NCBI RefSeq assembly: GCF_900475675.1
Contig: NZ_LS483403.1
Location: forward strand, 1,426,001 to 1,490,000
Length of the DNA: 64,000 nucleotides
Direction of reading: 5' to 3'
DNA from: Streptococcus lutetiensis
Lineage (GTDB): Bacteria; Bacillota; Bacilli; Lactobacillales; Streptococcaceae
In this document: in pieces, positions 36,617 through 45,559 of the stretch
Numbering within the stretch: the first letter of the stretch is position 1
Layout: each line of letters begins with the position of its first letter
Notes under the pieces: generated by a model
What the model was told of the DNA's origin: nothing
The model's database searches: none
What the model saw: the letters and a program-made list of their open reading frames with translations, nothing else
Made by a program: the position numbers and the translations under genes

Positions 36617-37033
36617 TTATTTTTCTTTGATATAATAGTGCAAAATTTTTTCAAAAATAGCGATTTCTTCTTCTGTAAACTGATTTTCTAGCTCAGCATT
36701 TTTACTCACAAAATAATCTTGGCAAGCATCAACTAAAGCCAATGCTTTTTCAGTTAAATGTACCGACTTTTTCCTAGCATCTTTTTTGGAAGATTGGCGA
36801 TAAATTAACCCCTTTTTCTCCATTCGTTGCAAAAGTACTGTCGTTGTTGAACGTTGAATATTAAACTCTTTTTCAATATCTTGTTGAAAATATTCTTCTT
36901 TCCAATCATGGCTCAAAAAATCAATAATCGACATTTGTGTTCCCGTTAAGTCATAAGGTTTAGCAAACTTATCAAACTCACGGCTTAACTGATTACTTGC
37001 TATTTTAACCATGCGCCCAATATTTTTTTCCAT
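36617..37033 (-). CDS. MarR family transcriptional regulator
   Basis: The 138-residue product has the winged helix of MarR: QQDIEKEFNIQRSTTTVLLQRMEKKGLIYRQSSKKDARKKSVHLTEKA. It is first in an operon with the MFS exporter and probably represses both. The upstream region has two inverted repeats (37054-37081) that would suit dimer binding. AGGAGG lies before the ATG. Confidence 0.94.
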   Translation of the reverse strand: MEKNIGRMVKIASNQLSREFDKFAKPYDLTGTQMSIIDFLSHDWKEEYFQQDIEKEFNIQRSTTTVLLQRMEKKGLIYRQSSKKDARKKSVHLTEKALALVDACQDYFVSKNAELENQFTEEEIAIFEKILHYYIKEK

Positions 37034-37053
37034 CGCAATCCTCCTTTATTTTT

Positions 37054-37081
37054 GTTAGCTACCTAACATTTAGCGAGCTAG
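37054..37081. promoter_or_regulatory. Probable MarR operator
   Basis: GTTAG, four bases, CTAAC (37054-37067) is a perfect dyad. TTAGC, two bases, GCTAG (37070-37081) is a near-perfect one, 3 bases on. Both lie just upstream of the marR start, the usual autorepression site. Confidence 0.5.
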
Positions 37082-37131
37082 CAATATATATTATAAAAAC
37101 ATCACTAATCATTGTCAAGATTGAAAACAAA

Positions 37132-37163
37132 AAAACACGGCAAATAACTATCGCCATGTTTTT
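37132..37163 (-). terminator. Terminator after the first EamA gene
   Basis: AAAAACA, one mismatch, GGC pairs with GCC, one mismatch, TGTTTTT around an 11-base loop, giving T on the 3' side on the minus strand. Confidence 0.75.
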
Positions 37164-37168
37164 AAGTA

Positions 37169-38077
37169 TTATCGTAATCGTCTGCGTAATGCTATTAAAT
37201 CTCTTAGTGAGATGAGAAGCACAGCAACGATAATCAGTAACATTCCAAGAAAATCCATTGGGTAAAAGATATCCTGCATCAGGATAACTGTGAACACAAC
37301 AGATGAAATCGGCTCAACTGCCGCCATCAAACTTCCTTTGACAGAACCAATAATTGCTATTCCCATAAAGAATAAACTGTAGTTAAGAATTGTCCCGATA
37401 CCAATGATACCAAAGAGTCCAATCAAGTTTCCTTGATTTAAAACAAGTGGGTATTGCCAAGCCTGAGTTGTAAAAAATGAAATTGTCCCACCCATGAGCA
37501 TCCCAAGTCCAATGACTGGGAAACTACCATATTCACGGACATATTTTGCTGGCAAAACAACACAAAAAGCTGCTGTGACAGCAGAAAGTAGACCAAAGAC
37601 AAGTCCTTTAGGAGTAATCGCTAAACCATCTAGACGACCGTGTGTCACAATGATAAAAGTTCCTAGTACAGCAAAGAAAATGGCTAAAAACTCATTGATT
37701 TCTGGAATTCGTCTTTCTTTTAATGCGACAAAAAACAAAACAACAATCGGTGACATGTATTGTAAAACCGTCGCTGTTCCTGCATTGGTATAATCAATTG
37801 CCACTAAGTAAGAATACTGGTTCATCAAAAAACCGAGAACTGCAAAAAGCAAAATTCCTACAAGCGCTCCTTTTGAACGCAAGACTTTCACCAAGTTCTC
37901 TCTATATTTTGTAGCAGCAATGGCTGTCAACACAGTTCCAGATATCAGCAAACGCATGCTAATTAACTGACTAACATTCATTCCACGAGACATCAAAAAT
38001 TGCCCACAGACCCCAGAAAGTCCCCAAGCAATCCCTGCGATGAATACCATGATGCTTCCTTTAAGATTTTTATTCAT
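37169..38077 (-). CDS. EamA family (DMT) transporter, copy 1
   Basis: The product of about 302 residues has ten hydrophobic segments arranged as two five-helix EamA repeats; examples are GIAWGLSGVCGQFLMSRGMNVSQL and ATHGRLDGLAITPKG. Substrates in this family include amino acids and metabolites. It is a close paralogue of the next gene and shares its upstream element. I take the ATG at 38077, which begins MNKNLKGSIMVF as in the paralogue. Confidence 0.9.
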   Translation of the reverse strand: MNKNLKGSIMVFIAGIAWGLSGVCGQFLMSRGMNVSQLISMRLLISGTVLTAIAATKYRENLVKVLRSKGALVGILLFAVLGFLMNQYSYLVAIDYTNAGTATVLQYMSPIVVLFFVALKERRIPEINEFLAIFFAVLGTFIIVTHGRLDGLAITPKGLVFGLLSAVTAAFCVVLPAKYVREYGSFPVIGLGMLMGGTISFFTTQAWQYPLVLNQGNLIGLFGIIGIGTILNYSLFFMGIAIIGSVKGSLMAAVEPISSVVFTVILMQDIFYPMDFLGMLLIIVAVLLISLRDLIALRRRLR

Positions 38078-38113
38078 GTTATTAATCACCTTCTCCAATA
38101 ATGTGCGAGTACC

Positions 38114-38128
38114 AGTATAACACATTTA
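38114..38128 (-). promoter_or_regulatory. Promoter element of EamA copy 1
   Basis: The 15 bases AGTATAACACATTTA read TATACT as a -10 on the minus strand. The same 15 bases recur at 39200-39214 before copy 2. A 19-base identical block lies 41-42 bases further upstream in both (38170-38188 and 39255-39273). Confidence 0.6.
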
Positions 38129-38248
38129 CCAAAAAGACGTCATGACTCTAACACCATATTTTTATAAAATAATCTTTCTAAAAATTCTTTATTACACGAA
38201 TACTAAAAAAGTTATGACTGCACCTAAGCAACCATAACTTCTAAATCA

Positions 38249-39160
38249 TTATTGATGTATTTGTTTATTCACCACAATCAAATCACGTAGCGAAATCAAA
38301 ATAACTGCTGCAATAATGAAAATCATTCCAAGAAAATCCATCGGGTAAAAAATTTCATGCATAACTGTTACTGAGAAAAAGACAGATGAAACTGGCTCGA
38401 TGGCTGCAAGTAGACTTCCCTTGACTGCACCGACAATAGCTATTCCTTTTAAAAATAAGCTATAAGCAAAAACTGTCCCGACAATGATGATGCCAAACAA
38501 TCCTAGCAAATTTCCTGGATTTAGTACTAAAGTGTATTGCCATGGTTTTACCAAAATTGGAAAAGCAACGCCACCCATAATCATGCCAAGACCAATCACC
38601 GTAAAGCTACCATACTCACGAATTAATTTCGCCGGCAAAATAATATAAAACGAATAGGTTACCGCAGAAAATAATCCCCAAGCAAAACCTACTGGCGTGA
38701 TAGCTAAGCCATCTAGACGTCCGTGTGTTGCAATAATATATGTCCCCAAAATTGCTAAGATAATCGCCAGAACTTCACTTCCTCGTGGTAGTTGCTTTTT
38801 CCTAATCGAAACATACCCCAAAACAAGAATCGGTGCCATATACTGTATAACCGTTGCTGTTCCAGCATTGGTACTTTCGATTGCTCTTAGATAAGCGTAC
38901 TGATTTAGCACAAGCCCAATCAAAGAAAATAGGGCAATACCACCAAGCACTTTTAATGACGTCACAGCCTTCAAAAACGTCTCACACTGATTGAGTGCTG
39001 CAATAGTCGTCATTATCACACCAGCAGTAATTAAACGCACGCAAGACAATAAATCGACATTCATTCCATGAGCCATCAAATATTGCCCAGAAACCCCAGA
39101 AATCCCCCAGAATATCCCTGCAACAAGAACCATAATAGTCCCCTTAAACATCTTATTCAT
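38249..39160 (-). CDS. EamA family (DMT) transporter, copy 2
   Basis: The 303-residue product is a tandem paralogue of the previous gene: MNKMFKGTIMVLVAGIFWGISGVSGQYLMAHGMNVDLL, ATHGRLDGLAITPVG, and GSLLAAIEPVSSVFFSVTVM. Each copy has its own promoter with the same element, so they are not simply one operon. Both probably export or import related small molecules. Gene conversion or a recent duplication would explain the similarity. Confidence 0.9.
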   Translation of the reverse strand: MNKMFKGTIMVLVAGIFWGISGVSGQYLMAHGMNVDLLSCVRLITAGVIMTTIAALNQCETFLKAVTSLKVLGGIALFSLIGLVLNQYAYLRAIESTNAGTATVIQYMAPILVLGYVSIRKKQLPRGSEVLAIILAILGTYIIATHGRLDGLAITPVGFAWGLFSAVTYSFYIILPAKLIREYGSFTVIGLGMIMGGVAFPILVKPWQYTLVLNPGNLLGLFGIIIVGTVFAYSLFLKGIAIVGAVKGSLLAAIEPVSSVFFSVTVMHEIFYPMDFLGMIFIIAAVILISLRDLIVVNKQIHQ

Positions 39161-39199
39161 CTTAACTCCATCTACCTTACCAAATAAAATTCAGCTCCA

Positions 39200-39214
39200 A
39201 GTATAACACATTTA
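39200..39214 (-). promoter_or_regulatory. Promoter element of EamA copy 2
   Basis: Identical to 38114-38128: TATACT on the minus strand. The common upstream block is at 39255-39273 (TAATCTTTCTAAAAATTCT). Confidence 0.6.
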
Positions 39215-39339
39215 GCAGCTAGAAAACACACCCATTCTCACACTTTTTGTAAAGTAATCTTTCTAAAAATTCTATCAGTTTTGTGCATTATAAAAAAACA
39301 GCACTTGCTGAGCTTTTGACCAACATCTGACCATTTACT

Positions 39340-39376
39340 AACTAAAAAAATCACCCCGAAGGATGATTTCTTAGTT
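39340..39376 (-). terminator. Terminator after gatB
   Basis: AACTAA and AAATCA with CC pair with GG, TGATTT and TTAGTT around a CGAA loop, with single mismatches. T-runs lie within the 3' arm on the minus strand. Confidence 0.85.
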
Positions 39377-39379
39377 ATC

Positions 39380-40822
39380 TTAGTCTTCTTTTAATTTTGC
39401 CAACTCTTGGGCCAACAATGTAAGAGCAACTTGTGGGTTTGCTTTACCTTTTGTGGCTTTCATCAAGAATCCAGTGAAGGCTTTATCAGCATTACGTTTA
39501 CCTGACTTGAAGTCAGCAACGGCAGCTTCATTGTCCTCAAAGATTTGATGGATAATTGGAATAAGCACTGCAGGATCAGAAATTTGAACCAAACCAGCTT
39601 TTTCAACGTATTCACGCGCAGAACCACCATTTTTAGCCAAGTGAACAAATACCTTCTTGGCAATTTTTGATGAAATGGTACCATCAGCGATGATAGCAAG
39701 CATTTCAACAAGGTTTTCTGGTGTTAACAAGATTTCAGAAAGTGTTTTGTTTTCACTGTTAAGGAATTGAGCCACTTCACCTTGCAACCAGTTAGAAACG
39801 TGTTTGGCATCACCACCAAGAGCTACTGCACTTTCAAAGAAATCAGAAGTTGCTTTTGTTGCAGTCAATTGGGCAGCATCATAAGCTGTCAAACCAAATT
39901 CATTAATGTATTTAGCACGACGTTCTTTTGGAAACTCTGGAAGAGTTTGACGCATTTCTTCAATCCATTCATCAGACACTTCATAAAGTGGTAAGTCTGG
40001 TTCTGGGAAGTAGCGGTAATCTGATGCACCTTCTTTGACACGCATCAAGATTGTTTCACCAGTTGATTCATCGTAACGACGAGTTTCTTGTTGAATTTGA
40101 CCACCTGAGCGAAGTACTTGCGCTTGACGTTTTTGCTCGTAGATAAGTCCTTTACGTACATTGCTAAATGAGTTCAAGTTTTTCAACTCAGCTTTTGTAC
40201 CAAATTCTTCTTGACCATAAGGACGAAGAGAAATGTTGGCATCCACACGCATAGAACCTTCTTCCATCTTAACATCAGAAATACCAGTGTATTGGATAAC
40301 TTCTTTAAGAGCAGTTAGGTAAGCGTAAGCTTCTTCTGGTGAACGCATATCAGCTTCAGATACGATTTCGATAAGTGGCACACCTTGACGGTTAAGATCA
40401 ACATATGAGTAACCATCAGTACCGTGAGTGTTTTTACCAGCATCTTCTTCCAAGTGGGCACGTTCGATACGGATTTTCTTAGCTGAACCATCTTCAAGTT
40501 CAATTTCAATCCAACCATTGTATCCAATTGGTTCATCAAATTGTGAAATTTGGTAAGCTTTTGGATTATCAGGATAGAAATAGTTTTTACGGTCAAAGTG
40601 CATGTTTTGGTGAATGTCCATGTTAAGGGCTAGTGCTGCTTTAATACCAGCATCAATAACACCTTTATTCATAACAGGAAGAACACCTGGGAAAGACCAG
40701 TCGATAACGTTTGTATTGGTATTTTGGTCGTTACCAAAATGTGTTGATGTCGGTGAAAAAATCTTTGAATTAGTATTTAACTCAACGTGGACTTCAAGTC
40801 CGATGACTGTTTCAAAGTTCAT
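39380..40822 (-). CDS. gatB: Asp/Glu-tRNA amidotransferase subunit B
   Basis: GatB converts glutamyl-tRNA-Gln to glutaminyl-tRNA-Gln by amidation, with GatA and GatC. The 480-residue product has the family start [24 protein letters not shown], the kinase-like site with [19 protein letters not shown] and [10 protein letters not shown], and the C-terminal YqeY-like tail domain. The ATG shares one base with the gatA stop. Confidence 0.98.
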   Translation of the reverse strand: MNFETVIGLEVHVELNTNSKIFSPTSTHFGNDQNTNTNVIDWSFPGVLPVMNKGVIDAGIKAALALNMDIHQNMHFDRKNYFYPDNPKAYQISQFDEPIGYNGWIEIELEDGSAKKIRIERAHLEEDAGKNTHGTDGYSYVDLNRQGVPLIEIVSEADMRSPEEAYAYLTALKEVIQYTGISDVKMEEGSMRVDANISLRPYGQEEFGTKAELKNLNSFSNVRKGLIYEQKRQAQVLRSGGQIQQETRRYDESTGETILMRVKEGASDYRYFPEPDLPLYEVSDEWIEEMRQTLPEFPKERRAKYINEFGLTAYDAAQLTATKATSDFFESAVALGGDAKHVSNWLQGEVAQFLNSENKTLSEILLTPENLVEMLAIIADGTISSKIAKKVFVHLAKNGGSAREYVEKAGLVQISDPAVLIPIIHQIFEDNEAAVADFKSGKRNADKAFTGFLMKATKGKANPQVALTLLAQELAKLKED

Positions 40823-42288
40823 TATTTGTCACCTCCAAAAATAACGGGTTGTTGTTTATGATAATCAGTTGTTGCTTCAAAAGCAGCGGCTGCTTGATAG
40901 ATTGTTTCTTCACTGTATTTAGGACCAATCAATTGCATACCAACCGGAAGACCTTGAGCAAATCCAGCAGGAATTGAAATACCTGGAAGACCAGCCAAGT
41001 TAACAGGAATTGTCAAAATATCAGCCAAATACATAGAAACAGGATCGTGGTTAAGAGTATCTAAACCAAAGGCTACGCTTGGAGCTGTTGGACCTAAGAT
41101 AAGATCGTAGTCAGCAAAGATTTTTTCGAAGTCACGAATAATCAATGTACGAACTTGACCAGCTTTTTTGAAGTAAGCATCATAGTAACCTGATGACAAG
41201 CTAAATGTACCAAGCATGATACGACGTTTCACTTCATCGCCAAATCCTTCACTACGAGTGTTCACGTAGATGTCTTCAAGGTTGTTGTAATTTTCAGTGC
41301 GGTAACCATAACGAATACCATCGAAACGTTGCAAGTTTGAAGAAGCTTCTGATGATGCGATGATATAGTAAACGGCTACGCCGTATTTACTGTGTGGAAG
41401 ACTAACTTCTTCAACAGTAGCACCAAGTTTTTCAAAGTGTTTAACAGCGTTTAGAATTGTTTCTTTAACTTCCGGGTCAATACCTTCACCAAGATATTCT
41501 TTTGGAAGGGCAATCTTCATACCTTTAATATCTTGACCGATTTTACCAGTAAAATCAGGAACTTCACGGTTAGATGACGTCGCATCTTTAGCATCATGAC
41601 CAGTAATAACGTTCAACAATTGCGCATTTTCTTTAACAGTTTGGGCAAATGGACCAATTTGGTCAAGTGAGCTACCAAATGCAATCAAACCAAAACGTGA
41701 AACACGTCCGTAAGTTGGTTTCAAACCAACAACACCATTGAAGGCTGCAGGTTGGCGAATAGAACCACCAGTATCTGAACCAAGTGATAAACGAACTTGA
41801 CCTGACGCTACTGCAGTTGCAGAACCACCAGATGATCCACCAGGAACTTTAGTTTGGTCCCAAGCATTTTTAGTTTTCTTGAAGTATGATGTTTCAGTTG
41901 AACCACCCATGGCAAATTCGTCCATGTTTGTTTTACCGATAACCACCATATCTTTGCCGTAAAGTTTTTCAACAGCAGTCGCATCAAAAATTGGTTCGTA
42001 GTTATAAAGCATTTTAGATGCTGCAGTTGTCAAGATACCACGTGTTGAAATGTTATCTTTAACAGCTAAAGGAATACCTGACATCACATTATCAGCGTCG
42101 ATACCTTTTTCATCGATAGCTTTTGCTTGTGCAAGCGCAGCTTCTTCAGAAACAGTGATGAATGAATCAACAGCTGCTTCACGTTCTTTAATATCTTCAA
42201 GTGTTGCTTTTGTTAATTCAACTGCTGAGATTTCTTTATTGACAAGAAGATTGTGCAACTCATCAATTGATTTTGTATTAAATGACAT
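40822..42288 (-). CDS. gatA: Asp/Glu-tRNA amidotransferase subunit A
   Basis: GatA releases ammonia from glutamine for the amidation. The 488-residue product is an amidase with catalytic Lys in PLAVKDNIS (near residue 79) and the GGSSGGSAT segment (near 150) holding the cis-Ser/Ser pair, followed by [12 protein letters not shown]. It shares one base with gatC at its start and one with gatB at its end: a tightly coupled operon. Confidence 0.98.
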   Translation of the reverse strand: MSFNTKSIDELHNLLVNKEISAVELTKATLEDIKEREAAVDSFITVSEEAALAQAKAIDEKGIDADNVMSGIPLAVKDNISTRGILTTAASKMLYNYEPIFDATAVEKLYGKDMVVIGKTNMDEFAMGGSTETSYFKKTKNAWDQTKVPGGSSGGSATAVASGQVRLSLGSDTGGSIRQPAAFNGVVGLKPTYGRVSRFGLIAFGSSLDQIGPFAQTVKENAQLLNVITGHDAKDATSSNREVPDFTGKIGQDIKGMKIALPKEYLGEGIDPEVKETILNAVKHFEKLGATVEEVSLPHSKYGVAVYYIIASSEASSNLQRFDGIRYGYRTENYNNLEDIYVNTRSEGFGDEVKRRIMLGTFSLSSGYYDAYFKKAGQVRTLIIRDFEKIFADYDLILGPTAPSVAFGLDTLNHDPVSMYLADILTIPVNLAGLPGISIPAGFAQGLPVGMQLIGPKYSEETIYQAAAAFEATTDYHKQQPVIFGGDK

Positions 42289-42590
42289 TATGCATCTCCT
42301 CCGTCTTCTAAGATAGCAGGAACTTTAATATAGTAATTTTCAGATTGAGGCACGTTTTTAAAGAGCTCATCGCGATCGTCACCAGCTACTGCCACGTCTT
42401 CGCGCATAACAGTCTTACGATCTGCCATTGTCGTTGTCACAGGGACACCCTCTGTATCAACTTCGTTCAAAAGTTCTACCATATCGACAATCTTAGACAA
42501 AGTTGTCGCAAATTCTGTTGTTTCTTCTTCAGAAAATGACAATTTTGACAGATTTGCTACATGACGTACTTCTTCTTCAGAAATTTTCAT
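42288..42590 (-). CDS. gatC: Asp/Glu-tRNA amidotransferase subunit C
   Basis: GatC is the small subunit that joins A and B. The 100-residue product reads [27 protein letters not shown] and on, ending with [18 protein letters not shown], all standard for GatC. First gene of gatCAB; the promoter should be in 42591-42700. Confidence 0.97.
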   Translation of the reverse strand: MKISEEEVRHVANLSKLSFSEEETTEFATTLSKIVDMVELLNEVDTEGVPVTTTMADRKTVMREDVAVAGDDRDELFKNVPQSENYYIKVPAILEDGGDA

Positions 42591-42739
42591 CTCTATCTCT
42601 CCTTGATTAAATTAAATCGTAAACCAAATTTACAACATAGTCCCTAAAATTATACCACATTTTACTTTTCTTTAACATGTAAAAGAAAGGGAGAAAGCTC
42701 TTTCCAGAGAATTTTTCACACTTTTCTTCTAAAGCAAAA

Positions 42740-42763
42740 AAAGAAGTGGTTATCCACTTCTTT
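42740..42763 (-). terminator. Terminator after the nicotinamidase-like gene
   Basis: AAAGAAGTGG pairs perfectly with CCACTTCTTT (10 bp, 4-base loop) and runs into TTTTTGC on the minus strand. Confidence 0.93.
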
Positions 42764-42767
42764 CAAC

Positions 42768-43316
42768 TTAAATAATCTTTGCACCTAAAACATTTTTGAA
42801 ATGATTTAAAGCAAATTGATGATTTTCTTGTGTTAAGCTTGCTACTGCCGCAGCAGGAATCTCAATATCATACCCAAGATTATAAGCATCGATAGCTGTG
42901 TGTAAAACACAAATATCCGTTAGAACACCTGTCAGACCAACCGTTGTGACACGACGTTCACGTAGTCGAATATCTAAATCAGTCCCTGAAAAAGCAGAAT
43001 AATGACGCTTATCCATCCAAAAGACACGTTGATCTGACTGGATTGTTTCATACAAGTCGGCTAGTTTACCATACAAATCACGTCCACTTGTTCCCTTGAT
43101 ATTATGCGGTGGGAACAATTTTGCTTCTGGATGAAAATCATCACCTTCATCATGAGCATCAATGGCAAAGAAGATATAGTCTCCAGCTTCATACGCTTCT
43201 TTAGTTACTCGGACAATATCATCTTCAATAGCTTGCGCTGGTTTTCCAGCAGTCAATTTACCATCGTCAGCTACAAAATCGTAGGTATAATCAATTGAAA
43301 TAAGAGCTTTTGCCAT
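42768..43316 (-). CDS. pncA: Nicotinamidase/isochorismatase-family hydrolase
   Basis: The 182-residue product has the cysteine hydrolase triad: Asp in SIDYTYDFVADDGKL (residue 8-12 region), Lys in WMDKRHYSAFSG, and Cys in VGLTGVLTDICVLHTAIDAYNLGYDI. The metal-binding DAHDEGDDFHPE segment supports nicotinamidase, the enzyme that deamidates nicotinamide in NAD salvage. In streptococci it follows codY, as here, and shares a base with the codY stop. Confidence 0.9.
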   Translation of the reverse strand: MAKALISIDYTYDFVADDGKLTAGKPAQAIEDDIVRVTKEAYEAGDYIFFAIDAHDEGDDFHPEAKLFPPHNIKGTSGRDLYGKLADLYETIQSDQRVFWMDKRHYSAFSGTDLDIRLRERRVTTVGLTGVLTDICVLHTAIDAYNLGYDIEIPAAAVASLTQENHQFALNHFKNVLGAKII

Positions 43317-44101
43317 TAATTATATTCCTTTAATTTGTCAAAGATACCTTCATTGATGACTTTAAGGTATGTACCTTTCATACCCAATGAACGGCTTTCG
43401 ATGATACCTGCTGATTCCAATTTACGAAGGGCATTAACGATAACTGAACGTGTGATACCGATACGGTCAGCGATAACTGATGCAGTCAAGCGACCTTCAG
43501 TCCCGTCCAATTCACCCAAAATAGCAGATACAGCTTTCATTTCTGAATATGAAAGTGTGTTGATAGCCATGTTAACGGCTGTTTGTTTACGGATTGTTTC
43601 TTCAAGATTTTCAGTTTGAAGATTAAGCAATTGAATACCAACTACTGTAGAGGCGATTTCAACAAGGATTAAATCGTCTTCTGAAAATTCTTCATCGTTA
43701 CGCCAAATGATAAGAGAACCAAGGCGCATACCACCACCATAGATTGGGGCGATTGTTGTCAATCCATCAGGATAGATATCTTTTGATTCAACTGGGAAAA
43801 TTGTCAAATCATTATCTACAGACAAGTTAGCTTCAGTATCGTAAACACGACTAGCTGCTTTTACGTAACTTTCTGGGAATTGTTTTGCTTGAAAGAATTC
43901 CTCAACACGGTCAGTATTAGTTTTGTATTTCATTGCATAACCAAGAAGGGTTCCTCCCCCGTTGATAATGCAAGAGTTACAATCAATAATGTCAGCAAGT
44001 TGAGCAGCCATTGTGTTATATGGCAATTCAGTATCTAGGCTATCAACAGAGCGTTGCAAAATTGATGTAATCTTACGTGTTTTTTCTAATAAATTCGGCA
44101 T
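43316..44101 (-). CDS. codY: Global nutritional repressor CodY
   Basis: CodY senses branched-chain amino acids (in streptococci without GTP) and represses uptake and biosynthesis genes. The 261-residue product starts [29 protein letters not shown] with the GAF ligand domain. It ends with the winged helix [46 protein letters not shown] CodY-box-like site lies at 44164-44178, so autoregulation is likely. Confidence 0.98.
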   Translation of the reverse strand: MPNLLEKTRKITSILQRSVDSLDTELPYNTMAAQLADIIDCNSCIINGGGTLLGYAMKYKTNTDRVEEFFQAKQFPESYVKAASRVYDTEANLSVDNDLTIFPVESKDIYPDGLTTIAPIYGGGMRLGSLIIWRNDEEFSEDDLILVEIASTVVGIQLLNLQTENLEETIRKQTAVNMAINTLSYSEMKAVSAILGELDGTEGRLTASVIADRIGITRSVIVNALRKLESAGIIESRSLGMKGTYLKVINEGIFDKLKEYN

Positions 44102-44163
44102 TTTCTACTTCCTTTGCGTTATTTGCGTTACAATTATATCAAAGGAACCCTTATTTTGCAAAC

Positions 44164-44178
44164 AATTATCAGAAAATT
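44164..44178. promoter_or_regulatory. CodY-box upstream of codY
   Basis: AATTATCAGAAAATT matches 14 of 15 of the CodY consensus. It lies about 65 bases upstream of the codY start and fits autorepression, which is known for CodY in several Gram-positive species. Confidence 0.75.
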
Positions 44179-44236
44179 TCTGTATCTTCTGACATTTTTA
44201 TAAGCGAATACTTTTTAACCTGAATTTAATTAATAA

Positions 44237-44303
44237 AATTCATTAGAACGTTCGCTTTTAAAGCCTTATCAAGCTAAAAAAAGTGATATCATTCTAATGA
44301 ATT
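44237..44303 (-). terminator. Large-loop terminator after the aminotransferase
   Basis: Twelve bases AATTCATTAGAA at 44237-44248 are the exact complement of 44292-44303, with 43 bases between. On the minus strand the 3' arm runs into TTTTATT. The loop has a weak inner hairpin. It lies between the aminotransferase and codY. Confidence 0.55.
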
Positions 44304-44308
44304 AATCC

Positions 44309-45523
44309 TTAACGTTTGTACTGACTAAGAACGCGTGTTAGCTTCTCTTGAACCTCAGCTAATTCTTCAACACGTGGCAAATAGACAATTCGGAAGTGGT
44401 CAGGTTCATTCCAGTTGAAACCTTTACCTGGAACCAACATGACTTTTTCTTGTTTTAGCAGTTCTAAACAGAACTGTTCATCGTCATCAATTTGATACAT
44501 ATTACGGTCGATTTTAGGGAAAATGTAAAGTCCTGCTTCCGGTTTCACTGCAGACAAACCAGGCACTTCATTTACTGCCTTATAGATGAAGTTACGTTGT
44601 TCATAAATACGACCACCAGGAATCAAAAGTTCATCGACTGATTGATAACCACCTAGAGAAGTCTGAACAACATTTTGTCCTAAGACGTTTGCGCAAAGAC
44701 GCATATTGGCTAACATATTAAGCCCTTCAATGTATCCTTTAACATTTTGTTTTGGACCTGATAGGACCATCCATCCAACACGGAAACCACAGATTCGGTG
44801 TGATTTTGATAAACCATTCATTGACACACAGAAAACATCAGGTGCTAAGCTAGCAATGGCAGTATGTTTTTTGCCATCCATAACCAAACGGTCATAGATT
44901 TCATCTGCAAAAATGATCAAGTCATTTTGACGAGCAATTTCCACGATTTCTTTCAAAAGGTCATCGGGATACAAAGCACCTGTTGGGTTATTTGGATTAA
45001 TGATAACAATAGCTTTGGTATTTGATGTGATTTTGGATTTGATGTCATCAATATCAGGATACCAATTAGCTTGTTCATCACAAAGGTAATGCACGGCATT
45101 TCCCCCAGCAAGGCTGACACAAGCTGTCCACAATGGGTAATCAGGCATTGGCACCAAGACTTCATCACCATCATCAAGAAGGGCTTGAAGTGATATTGAG
45201 ATAAGCTCAGAGACACCATTTCCTAGATAAATATCATCGATATCCACATGTGGAAATCCTTTTAACTGACAGTATTGCATGATAGCTTTACGAGCAGAAA
45301 AAATCCCTTTACTATCAGAATACCCTTCACTATTACGAGCGTGAGCAATCAAGTCACGGATAACCTCATCTGGCGCTTGAAAACCAAAGGCAGCTGGGTT
45401 TCCGGTATTAAGGCGAAGAATTTTCTCACCGTTAGCAATCATACGATTGGCTTCATCAAGAATTGGCCCACGAATATCGTATGCAACATGTTCTAGCTTT
45501 GAAGATTTATCAAATATTTTCAT
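44309..45523 (-). CDS. alaT: PLP-dependent class I/II aminotransferase (alanine type)
   Basis: The 404-residue product is a fold-type I aminotransferase: YSDSKGIFSARKAIMQYCQ, NPNNPTGALYPDDLLKEIVEIAR, FADEIYDRLV, and the PLP lysine in SMNGLSKSHRICGFRVGWM. It resembles AlaT-type enzymes that make alanine or valine from pyruvate or keto acids. Gene order alaT-codY is common in streptococci. It is a single unit ended by the hairpin at 44237-44303. Confidence 0.88.
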   Translation of the reverse strand: MKIFDKSSKLEHVAYDIRGPILDEANRMIANGEKILRLNTGNPAAFGFQAPDEVIRDLIAHARNSEGYSDSKGIFSARKAIMQYCQLKGFPHVDIDDIYLGNGVSELISISLQALLDDGDEVLVPMPDYPLWTACVSLAGGNAVHYLCDEQANWYPDIDDIKSKITSNTKAIVIINPNNPTGALYPDDLLKEIVEIARQNDLIIFADEIYDRLVMDGKKHTAIASLAPDVFCVSMNGLSKSHRICGFRVGWMVLSGPKQNVKGYIEGLNMLANMRLCANVLGQNVVQTSLGGYQSVDELLIPGGRIYEQRNFIYKAVNEVPGLSAVKPEAGLYIFPKIDRNMYQIDDDEQFCLELLKQEKVMLVPGKGFNWNEPDHFRIVYLPRVEELAEVQEKLTRVLSQYKR

Positions 45524-45559
45524 AGATTTTACCTCATTTCAAACATTATAAACTTTCCT

